From positions 1 to 5,388 of the forward strand of contig DOFS01000603.1 in assembly GCA_003523945.1 (NCBI GenBank): a DNA stretch of 5,388 bases, read 5' to 3'. Shown here piece after piece: positions 1 through 5,161 of this stretch (its first letter is position 1; the number at the start of each line of letters is the position of its first letter). This DNA is from Nitrospiraceae bacterium. Its GTDB lineage: Bacteria; Nitrospirota; Nitrospiria; Nitrospirales; UBA8639. The notes under the pieces were generated by a model that saw only the letters and a list, made by a program, of their open reading frames with translations, had not been told where the DNA came from and did no database searches. The translations under genes were made by a program, and so were the position numbers.

Positions 1-1004
1 ATCGTCAGTCCGGTGAACCTCACGCAGAAATTCTCGCGCTCCATCATGCCGGCCCTCGAGCACGAGGAGGTGTCCTCTATGTGACGTTAGAGCCCTGTTG
101 CCATACCAATAAGCGCACCCCCCCCTGTGTCCCACTTCTCATTCAGTCCGGCATAGCGCGAGTGTGTGTGGCGATGGTTGATCCCAACCCCCAAGTGAAT
201 GGACGGGGCATTCAAAGGCTTACCCAAGCAAACCTTCCGGTGTCAGTTGGTGTCTGTGAAGAGGAATCCAGGCATTTGAATGAGGTGTATGTGCATTGGG
301 TCACGACCGGACGACCGTGGGTGATCCTTAAAGGGGCGATGACGTTGGATGGAAAGATCGCGACGGCCACGGGTGAGTCACGGTGGATTACCGGTGAACG
401 CGCACGACAGGACGTCCATCGCCTACGAAGTGAGGTGGATGCCATTCTGGTGGGAGTCGGAACCGTCATTGCCGACGATCCGGAATTGTCTGTCAGAGGA
501 AAAACCACAACACACGCACGCGTCGGGCGGCAACCGGTGAGGGTGGTTCTCGATAGCCGACTGCGCGTTCCCCTTCATGCCAAGATATTGGAATGGGTTG
601 GTGAGCAGCCGACCATTGTTTGCACGACCACACAGGCTTCCTCCCGAAAAATTGAACTCCTCAGAAAACGGGGTATTCAGGTGTGGGTGTTGTCGGGGCA
701 AGGGGGACGAGTCTCCCTGAAATCCTGTTTGGTCAGATTGGGGAAAACGGGTCTGACCTCCGTAATCCTAGAGGGAGGCGGTACGGTCAATGCCGCAGCC
801 CTTCAACAGGGTTTGGTGAATCGGATAAGGTTATATATGGCTCCCATGTTGCTTGGGGGGCAGGATGCCATCGGTCTCATCGGTGGACAGTCGCCGAAAA
901 AACTGACTGGGGTCCGGCCACTCGCGGATTGCGAAATCAAAAAGCTCGGCAAGGATTGGCTCGTCACAGGAACGATTGAGCCACGGCGGGGAGGGCATGC
1001 CTAG
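1..1004 (+). CDS. ribD: Bifunctional riboflavin biosynthesis protein RibD (deaminase/reductase), 5' end outside window
   Basis: RibD performs steps 2 and 3 of the bacterial riboflavin pathway in the cytosol: zinc-dependent deamination of the diaminopyrimidine made from GTP, then NADPH-dependent reduction of its ribosyl side chain. The frame is open from base 3 and gives 333 visible residues. By comparison with E. coli RibD (367 aa) about 43 residues are missing, so the full protein is near 376 aa. Deaminase domain: PHAE at residues 6-9 (zinc His and catalytic Glu), then EPCCHTNKRTPPC at 30-42 with the two zinc cysteines C32 and C42, and DPNPQVNGRG. Reductase domain: begins near RPWVILKGAMTLDGKIA (about 104 onward), then GESRWIT, RSEVDAILVGVGTV, DDPELSVR, and the late VILEGGG and LYMAPMLLGG motifs. 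The zinc cysteines are separated by 9 residues, one more than in E. coli. An internal GTG at 81 lies inside the deaminase motif and is not the start. No other rib gene follows. Identification is firm. Confidence 0.96.
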   Translation, partial: RQSGEPHAEILALHHAGPRARGGVLYVTLEPCCHTNKRTPPCVPLLIQSGIARVCVAMVDPNPQVNGRGIQRLTQANLPVSVGVCEEESRHLNEVYVHWVTTGRPWVILKGAMTLDGKIATATGESRWITGERARQDVHRLRSEVDAILVGVGTVIADDPELSVRGKTTTHARVGRQPVRVVLDSRLRVPLHAKILEWVGEQPTIVCTTTQASSRKIELLRKRGIQVWVLSGQGGRVSLKSCLVRLGKTGLTSVILEGGGTVNAAALQQGLVNRIRLYMAPMLLGGQDAIGLIGGQSPKKLTGVRPLADCEIKKLGKDWLVTGTIEPRRGGHA

Positions 1005-1024
1005 GCCTCTGGTCAAAATTCAAG

Positions 1025-1059
1025 TTGACTGTTTCTGATAACTTCAAAAAATATACAAT
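1025..1059 (+). promoter_or_regulatory. Possible weak promoter for the EcsC-family gene
   Basis: An AT-rich patch lies between ribD and the next gene. TTGACT at 1025-1030 resembles a -35 box (5 of 6) and TACAAT at 1054-1059 resembles a -10 box (5 of 6). The spacing of 23 bp is too long for a standard sigma-70 pair, so only one of the two boxes is likely to be used. The gap to the chosen start at 1112 would leave a leader of about 45 nt. The call rests on position and composition only. Confidence 0.2.
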
Positions 1060-1096
1060 ACCCTCAACAACTGTAACTGTTGCGCACAGGCAAACC

Positions 1097-1102
1097 GGGG
1101 AG
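1097..1102 (+). promoter_or_regulatory. Ribosome binding site for the EcsC-family gene
   Basis: GGGGAG lies 9 nt before the ATG at 1112. This decides the start: the frame is open back to a TTG at 1025, but that codon has no comparable Shine-Dalgarno sequence, and the 29 residues between the two starts are not conserved-looking. Confidence 0.5.
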
Positions 1103-1111
1103 AACGCGCTC

Positions 1112-1906
1112 ATGACCAATCTCAATAACGTCGACGAGCAGGATTTAGCGTTTGCGGTAGATCTTTTAGAGCATCCCAGCTTTGCGGCTAAAGTCACGAA
1201 TCTCATCGGAGGGCCGGTTGAAAGGGCTATCACAATGCTGCCCGACGGTTTTTCCGACAAACTCCTGACGACTACGCAAAAAGCTCTGACCAAGGCGTTG
1301 GATTTGGCCGTGTCCAGTTTGGATGAACGGTATCGGGGTGAACCGGCAAATGGAGCCCATCGGGCGCTTTCGATCGTCAGTGGGGGGATAGGGGGAGCAT
1401 TCGGGCTGATGGCATTGACCGTGGAGTTGCCGATTTCCACAACCCTGATGTTGCGATCCATTGCTGATATTGCGCGAAGTGAAGGGGAATTCATTACAGA
1501 CGTTCATAGCAAACTGGCCTGTTTGGAGGTGTTTGCCATGGGTGGCACCAGCCAGGCAGATGACGGGGCGGATACCGGGTATTTTGCGGTAAGGGCTGCA
1601 TTGGCTGGAGCGATGACCGAAGCCGGCAAATATCTGCTCGAACATGGTTTGACCGGGTCGGGAGCCCCGGCCTTGGTGCGATTTCTCTCCAAAATTGCCT
1701 CACGATACAGTATTCAAGTGTCGGAAAAAGCCGCTGCCCAGGCGATCCCGTTGCTGGGGGCCGCAGGTGGAGCCACCATCAATTTGCTGTTTATGGATCA
1801 TTTTCAATGTATGGCCCGTGGCCATTTTATCGTCCGGCGGTTGGAACGGGTTCATGGCAAAGAGGCGGTGCAAGATGCCTATCGAGAATTGGCCGCCAGG
1901 AATTAG
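1112..1906 (+). CDS. EcsC-family protein
   Basis: The protein has 264 residues from the ATG preceded by GGGGAG. It matches the EcsC family (named for the third gene of the Bacillus subtilis ecsABC locus), whose biochemical role is unknown; there is no ecsA/ecsB ABC transporter in view. Recognisable parts are LLEHPSFAAKVTNLIGGPVE near residues 18-37, a glycine-rich hydrophobic stretch (88-112, SGGIGGAFGLMALTVELP), the family's central block TTLMLRSIADIARSEGE (110-126), KLACLEVFAMGG (134-145), DDGADTGYFAVRAALA (150-165), and a second small-residue hydrophobic segment (211-228, IPLLGAAGGATINLLF). It ends with a charged helix. There is no signal peptide; the two hydrophobic stretches suggest membrane association, which is inference. 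It lies about 107 bp after ribD and could be read through from it or have its own promoter. Family membership is likely; the function is not known. Confidence 0.87.
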   Translation: MTNLNNVDEQDLAFAVDLLEHPSFAAKVTNLIGGPVERAITMLPDGFSDKLLTTTQKALTKALDLAVSSLDERYRGEPANGAHRALSIVSGGIGGAFGLMALTVELPISTTLMLRSIADIARSEGEFITDVHSKLACLEVFAMGGTSQADDGADTGYFAVRAALAGAMTEAGKYLLEHGLTGSGAPALVRFLSKIASRYSIQVSEKAAAQAIPLLGAAGGATINLLFMDHFQCMARGHFIVRRLERVHGKEAVQDAYRELAARN

Positions 1907-1925
1907 TTTCGTCGCGTTCTGGTTT

Positions 1926-1956
1926 GTCATACCCGCCGGTTGTGAGCGGGTATCCA
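1926..1956. repeat. REP-like palindromic repeat unit
   Basis: ATACCCGC (1929-1936) and GCGGGTAT (1946-1953) form a perfect 8-bp stem with a 9-nt loop, flanked by TGTC on the left and CCA on the right. The pattern GTCAT-CCCGC, loop, GCGGG-ATCCA resembles a widespread class of short dispersed palindromes in Gram-negative genomes, such as the dRS3-type ATTCCC/GGGAAT units of Neisseria. It starts 20 nt after the EcsC-family stop codon, a usual location for such elements. It may stabilise or terminate the transcript, but no T-run follows. A partial second copy appears at 4885-4898. Confidence 0.55.
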
Positions 1957-1968
1957 TCTGAATGAATT

Positions 1969-2021
1969 CCAAGGAAATAACCTTGGGGATAGTTAGGATC
2001 ACACAGAATTTATTATTCTGT
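1969..2021. repeat. Two adjacent perfect hairpins
   Basis: CCAAGG (1969-1974) pairs with CCTTGG (1981-1986) across AAATAA. Then ACAGAAT (2003-2009) pairs with ATTCTGT (2015-2021) across TTATT. The second stem can be lengthened by GG/CC at 1996-1997 and 2022-2023 beyond a one-sided bulge. With the palindrome at 1929-1953 they make three hairpins within 95 bp after the EcsC-family gene. They could belong to a composite repeat or to a structured 3' tail. A 7-bp stem is somewhat unusual by chance, a 6-bp stem is not. Confidence 0.35.
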
Positions 2022-2431
2022 CCTTACAGTTTTAGGATGTGTGTTGGGAATCTATATTGGGGATTGCCAGTCAAAACGCTCTGGAAGAGCAACGCACAAC
2101 TAATGGTGCATCCAACTCAGGGGTCAAAGGGAAATTTGGCGTTTCCGGGTTTCGCCCCGGCAGCTATCATAAATACCAAAAACCCCAGCTAGTGGATTCA
2201 GCTCGAAATTATAGTGTTTTTCGTTCCGACCGCAACGGAAGTTAATGGAAAAGCCTACCTATTTATCTTCTACGAAAGCCCCGCATAACCCGCCCTGTCC
2301 TTCTCCTTTTAGAGTTTTTCGGAATGTATATTCGCCCATTGTGGTTTTGAACATATAGGAATGCCCGGTGGAATATGAGAGGATAAATAGAGAACGGTTA
2401 TTGATCTAAAAGCTTCCGTGGTCAAAATTGT

Positions 2432-2436
2432 AAGGA
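2432..2436 (+). promoter_or_regulatory. Ribosome binding site for the secreted esterase gene
   Basis: AAGGA is 11 nt before the ATG at 2448 and only 2 nt before an in-frame ATG at 2439, which is too close. The frame is also open to a GTG at 2418, which has no such motif. The ATG at 2448 is therefore preferred, though the 11-nt spacing is slightly long. Confidence 0.45.
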
Positions 2437-2447
2437 CGATGATCATC

Positions 2448-3779
2448 ATGCCCGCAAAATTTTTGATTCTCCCACCTTTTTGTCTGCTATTCAGCCTGAT
2501 TGCCCTGTCGGGTTGGGCCAACCCACTTCCCGAAACCGGAAGGGAAAAAGCTTCACAGTCTTCTGATAGAACGCTGACCTCATTGGTGAAAGAATATGAG
2601 GAAACTCTCTCTCACGAAAAAGCCCAAGCGTTGTTGGCTGACATTCAACAGAGGCCAGACGCCAATGTTGAATCAATAACCAATATTTTGCTACAGCCCT
2701 CCCAATATCAGGCTCAACCGGTTGGTTCTCAACCAAGGCGTTCTATTCGGGTGAGAGGAGAGGAGGCCGAGTATGCCTTGTATGTTCCTCCTTCCTATTC
2801 ACCAAATAAGCCTATGGCCTTCATTCTCTGTTTGCATGGGGCAGGGTTTACGGGGGAGGCCTATCTGGAACGCTGGATTCCACGTCTGGGTGAGAAATAT
2901 ATCCTGGCTTGCCCTTCGGTGACCATGGGGTCCTGGTGGACCAGATACGGAGAGGAGCTGGTCTTGAAGGTCTTACATGAGGTTCAAACGCAATACCATA
3001 TCGATTCCGATCGGATCTTTCTCACCGGCATGTCCAATGGCGGCATTGGAACCTGGATTATCGGGATGCATCATGCGGATCGTTTTGCGGGTATCGCGCC
3101 AATGGCCAGCGGTATTGATGATGTGCTGTTTCCCTTCGTTGAAAATTTGGTTCACACGCCCGTCTACGTGATTCACGGCGCGGCGGATCAGGTTATGCCC
3201 GTGCAGTTAAGTCGCGATTTGGTCAAAGAGATGGAGCGTCGCGGTATTCCCCATCATTACCAGGAGCATACCTGGACGCATCCTCACGCGGGAGGGCATT
3301 TCTTTCCCAGGCAGGCCCTGCCGGAACTGATGACCTGGTTTGATGGTCAACAACGAAAGGGACTACCACGGAGCGTCTCGCTGGTTCGGGATGCGACCCA
3401 TCTCACGCCATTCTCATGGGTGCGGATCGATATGACCGATCAGATTGCCGCCTTTACCGATAACCTGATTGACAGCCGCGATGAATTTATTACGGGAGGG
3501 GTATACGCCAAATTACACGCTCAGGTCACAGCTCCCAACAAGATCGTGGTGAGCACCAATCGTATTCACCGCTATACCCTGTTTCTGAATAAGGACCTGG
3601 TAGATTTTTTCAAACCCATTATTGTAGAAACGAATGGGGACCTATCTTTTGAAGGCATGATCGAGCCTCGCATCGAAACGCTTCTCCATGAACTTCGGCA
3701 CCGCTCCGATACCCACACCCTTTTTCCCGCCAAGCTCACCATCGATGTGCCGTCTTCCAATACCGTGAATGAGAAGTAG
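2448..3779 (+). CDS. Secreted alpha/beta-hydrolase, PHB-depolymerase/phospholipase-like esterase with C-terminal domain
   Basis: The 443-residue product starts with a Sec signal peptide: a lysine at position 4, a hydrophobic core over 5-21 and a likely signal peptidase I site after GWA (24|25), so it acts in the periplasm or outside. Residues about 40-95 are a charged helical linker. The hydrolase domain (about 98-305) resembles the predicted peptidase/esterase group COG4099: oxyanion motif LCLHGAG (128-133), nucleophile in GMSNGG (194-199, Ser196), Asp247 in VIHGAADQVMP, and a histidine cluster HPHAGGHFFP (278-287), of which His284 is the likeliest catalytic base. Residues about 308-435 form a second, beta-rich domain (VSLVRDATH, SWVRIDM, NKIVVSTNRIHRYTLFL, DLVDFFKPIIVETNGD). 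This tail resembles C-terminal extensions of similar esterases annotated in Planctomycetes. Whether the substrate is a polyester, carbohydrate ester, lipid or peptide cannot be told. The gene stands alone and ends at a strong terminator. The hydrolase fold is confident, the specificity unknown. Confidence 0.88.
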   Translation: MPAKFLILPPFCLLFSLIALSGWANPLPETGREKASQSSDRTLTSLVKEYEETLSHEKAQALLADIQQRPDANVESITNILLQPSQYQAQPVGSQPRRSIRVRGEEAEYALYVPPSYSPNKPMAFILCLHGAGFTGEAYLERWIPRLGEKYILACPSVTMGSWWTRYGEELVLKVLHEVQTQYHIDSDRIFLTGMSNGGIGTWIIGMHHADRFAGIAPMASGIDDVLFPFVENLVHTPVYVIHGAADQVMPVQLSRDLVKEMERRGIPHHYQEHTWTHPHAGGHFFPRQALPELMTWFDGQQRKGLPRSVSLVRDATHLTPFSWVRIDMTDQIAAFTDNLIDSRDEFITGGVYAKLHAQVTAPNKIVVSTNRIHRYTLFLNKDLVDFFKPIIVETNGDLSFEGMIEPRIETLLHELRHRSDTHTLFPAKLTIDVPSSNTVNEK

Positions 3780-3812
3780 GGAACCTGCCAGCCTGGTAGG
3801 TCCCTTTTTCTT
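3779..3812 (+). terminator. Intrinsic terminator after the esterase gene
   Basis: A stem starts at the last base of the stop codon: GGGA (3779-3782) pairs with TCCC (3801-3804). After one bulged A, CCTGCCA (3784-3790) pairs with TGGTAGG (3794-3800) with one G-T wobble. The loop is GCC, and the run TTTTTCTT follows (3805-3812). It also lies just past the end of the convergent minus-strand gene. In that direction the hairpin is followed by only scattered T residues, so it would be a weaker terminator for that gene. Confidence 0.87.
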
Positions 3813-3816
3813 ATTG

Positions 3817-4743
3817 TTAACTAGAATTATGATCCGAATTGGTTGAGGAGTAGAATAGGCCTTGTTTCAGGAAAGCCCCTAACCACATGCCAAACAGGAG
3901 AAGAATCCCCAGGTAGCTGCCCGTATCCCGAAACCAGCTGGAATGTTCATGAAATTCAAGAACCTCGAGTTGAGTTGGTGTCATAAATCTTCCGCGAACC
4001 GAGACGGTCGCCGAGTGATTCAAAATCTCTTGCGTGGTACCGATTGTTTCACCAGTGAAAATGCCAAGTATATCTCCTGCGGGGGTTTTTACATAATGTG
4101 ACCGATCCAGTTCCAGAGGACGCCCAGGTCTGCTTTCCGTTTCTTCAAGAGTTCGGACGAAATGGTTATTGGCGTTTCGAGGTCCTTCAATCAGGACCAA
4201 AGGCAGCGCGAAATACAGTAGGAGTAACGACGCCGATATCGCCACTTTGAAAGGAGGCAAGTGCGAGATTGGGAGAGGCTGTGATATTCCCTTTCGCCAT
4301 TGCCATCCTATATAGAGTAAGCCTCCCAGGGTCATGAGATAGGTTGGAAGACTTTCCGGCCAAAATAATCCGATATTCCATAAGTCCCATGAGAGTGGGG
4401 CAAAGAAATGGACGCCATTGGCCCATTTTGTTTGAAGGCCATCAAGCACGAGATGAAGGAGGACGTTGACGCCGAGAATCATGAATACGGCTTTAGGCGT
4501 TTTTGAAAGGAAGGCCAGGGCTGCGCATAACACCAAGGTGACGACTAAGGATGCTTGGGCGATACAGTAAAGTCGAATGGTATAAGGATCGGTTCCCGGG
4601 AGGATTCCCAGTAGGACTCTTTGGAAGATCCATGGGAGATCCGGAAGCAAACAACCCAGGCACACCAGTTTAGGGTCGACCCCAGGTTTGACGGCCTGAT
4701 TCAGAAGGCCTTGCACGCCGATGTGGGCTAGGGTATTGGGCAC
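3817..4743 (-). CDS. Polytopic membrane protein, YdjM/DUF457-like putative metal-dependent hydrolase
   Basis: The 308-residue protein starts at a GTG with AAGGAAG just upstream; an in-frame stop lies further 5' and no better start exists between. The N-terminal half carries LAHIGVQGLL (His7), CLGCLLPDLPWI (Asp35), HLVLDGLQTKW (His97, Asp101) and GVHFFAPLSW (His112). Such conserved His and Asp residues at membrane borders are typical of the YdjM/DUF457 group of predicted metal-dependent membrane hydrolases; no reaction has been shown for most members. Hydrophobic segments lie near 58-80, 84-102, 131-148, 166-187 and 273-293. The 85-residue hydrophilic loop 188-272 is probably a small beta domain, with VSVRGRF and LEFHEHSSWFRD. 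Positive residues R150 and K151 suggest that this loop faces away from the cytoplasm (inference). It converges on the esterase gene and stands apart from the helicase gene upstream on its strand. The gene is certain, the family assignment moderate. Confidence 0.85.
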   Translation of the reverse strand: MPNTLAHIGVQGLLNQAVKPGVDPKLVCLGCLLPDLPWIFQRVLLGILPGTDPYTIRLYCIAQASLVVTLVLCAALAFLSKTPKAVFMILGVNVLLHLVLDGLQTKWANGVHFFAPLSWDLWNIGLFWPESLPTYLMTLGGLLYIGWQWRKGISQPLPISHLPPFKVAISASLLLLYFALPLVLIEGPRNANNHFVRTLEETESRPGRPLELDRSHYVKTPAGDILGIFTGETIGTTQEILNHSATVSVRGRFMTPTQLEVLEFHEHSSWFRDTGSYLGILLLFGMWLGAFLKQGLFYSSTNSDHNSS

Positions 4744-4745
4744 GT

Positions 4746-4752
4746 CTTCCTT
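4746..4752 (-). promoter_or_regulatory. Ribosome binding site for the membrane-protein gene
   Basis: On the minus strand AAGGAAG ends 2 nt before the GTG start at 4743, with AGGA at positions -8 to -5. This supports the GTG as the true start. Confidence 0.55.
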
Positions 4753-4884
4753 TGAAAAAATATGAATTAACCGTTAAAGCCTGGCATGCACCGTTCATGA
4801 TAATCCATTGCCCTTTGTAAGGGGGTTATCTCTCCAGCCATTACGCTCTCAGGCGCAATTCTATGGTATGCCGCCATGCCTCTC

Positions 4885-4898
4885 TGGATACCCTCACA
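4885..4898 (-). repeat. Degenerate half-copy of the REP-like repeat
   Basis: Read on the minus strand, TGTGAGGGTATCCA matches TGTGAGCGGGTATCCA at 1941-1956 except for a 2-nt deletion. The left arm and loop of the complete unit are not recognisable next to it. It is either a decayed copy or a chance match; the 14 shared bases in order favour a copy only moderately. Confidence 0.25.
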
Positions 4899-5042
4899 TG
4901 TTATGAAGGAAGAACTTTAACGCGGGCAACCTGTCTCTTGGGTGTGTTCATTTCGATGTGCTTGGCTTGCCCGTGATCTCTATTGGACCACCATCCTAAA
5001 GACTTGGCTATCTTTGGCAGCAGAGCGTTTTTCGGAGTTTCT

Positions 5043-5161
5043 AATGGCAATTGGGATAGGTTTTTTATCGGTTCTATCATTATGCAACTGTAAGAAACGA
5101 GGAACTCAATAATGGGTCGGCTTCGTTACATACTCTAATGATAGAAGAGTCAATTGCCGTT
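5043..5161. repeat. Nested inverted-repeat element abutting the helicase stop codon
   Basis: Three sets of inverted arms share one centre. Outer: AATGGCAATTG (5043-5053) with CAATTGCCGTT (5151-5161), 10 of 11 Watson-Crick pairs plus one T-G. Middle: TTCTATCATTA (5072-5082) with TAATGATAGAA (5136-5146), 11 of 11. Inner: TGTAA (5089-5093) with TTACA (5126-5130). The left side has an extra 18-nt segment containing GATA/TATC and six T residues (5054-5071), opposite only 4 nt on the right. The element starts at the base just past the stop codon of the minus-strand helicase gene. No T-run follows on that strand, so it is not a normal terminator. No target-site duplication is visible at its edges. 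It could be a small non-autonomous mobile element (MITE-like), a BIME-like repeat or a transcript 3' structure. Confidence 0.6.

Larger units (their letters stand above)
1907..2447. other. Non-coding stretch between the EcsC-family gene and the esterase gene
   Basis: I see no credible gene in these 541 bases on either strand. Small open frames exist (for example 1962-2192 and 2039-2245) but have no ribosome binding site, no family resemblance and overlap one another. The left third holds three successive hairpins (1929-1953, 1969-1986, 2003-2021). Weaker stems are GCTCT/AGAGC at 2078-2090, CCGGG/CCCGG at 2145-2160 and TTCCG/CGGAA at 2224-2240; these 5-bp stems are at the level expected by chance. 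None is followed by a T-run on the plus strand, so no standard intrinsic terminator for the upstream gene is visible. No convincing promoter for the esterase gene was found; TTGAAC at 2347-2352 lacks a good -10 partner. Confidence 0.7.
4744..5161. other. Non-coding stretch between the membrane-protein gene and the helicase gene
   Basis: These 418 bases carry no credible gene on either strand. The longest small frame I traced (4863-4976, +, 37 codons) lacks a ribosome binding site. The stretch must hold the promoter of the minus-strand membrane-protein gene. The best candidate I find is TTGCCC (4925-4930 read on the minus strand) with CATAAC 18 bp further on, which is weak (4 of 6 in each box). 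A degenerate repeat half-site lies at 4885-4898 and a large nested palindrome at 5043-5161. A 5-bp hairpin CCCTT/AAGGG at 4811-4823 is at chance level. Confidence 0.65.

Noticed and set aside
994..1008. Overlapping palindromes GGCATGCC, CCTAGG and AGGCCT at the ribD stop codon
   Set aside because: They overlap as a chain of restriction-site-like palindromes but cannot form one long stem, and no function is suggested.
997..1038. A 13-codon frame overlapping the end of ribD, preceded by GGGGAGGG
   Set aside because: The purine run is part of the ribD coding sequence, the spacing is too short, and the peptide resembles nothing. Chance is the simplest explanation.
1065..1082. CAACA/TGTTG inverted repeat upstream of the EcsC-family gene as an operator
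   Set aside because: The arms are only 5 bp, which is expected by chance at this scale, and no regulator is nearby.
2039..2245. A 68-codon frame in the gap before the esterase gene
   Set aside because: It has no ribosome binding site and no family resemblance, and it overlaps another frame of similar length (1962-2192). No conserved motif is visible in either.
1010..2429. Eleven-base direct repeat TGGTCAAAATT near 1010-1020 and 2419-2429, before two genes
   Set aside because: A few shared 11-mers are expected by chance in a 5.4-kb window, and the flanks do not match.
4767..4808. A 13-codon minus-strand frame ending 23 nt before the membrane-protein start, next to a CCCTT/AAGGG hairpin, as a leader peptide with attenuator
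   Set aside because: The AAAGGG is only 2 nt from the ATG, the stem is 5 bp, no run of regulatory codons is present and no terminator follows.
4923..4973. CGGGCAA/TTGCCCG inverted repeat
   Set aside because: Seven-base arms with a 37-nt loop are expected about once by chance in a gap of this size.
4863..4976. A 37-codon cysteine-containing frame with a hydrophobic C-terminal half
   Set aside because: No Shine-Dalgarno sequence, no family resemblance, and this length is common by chance.
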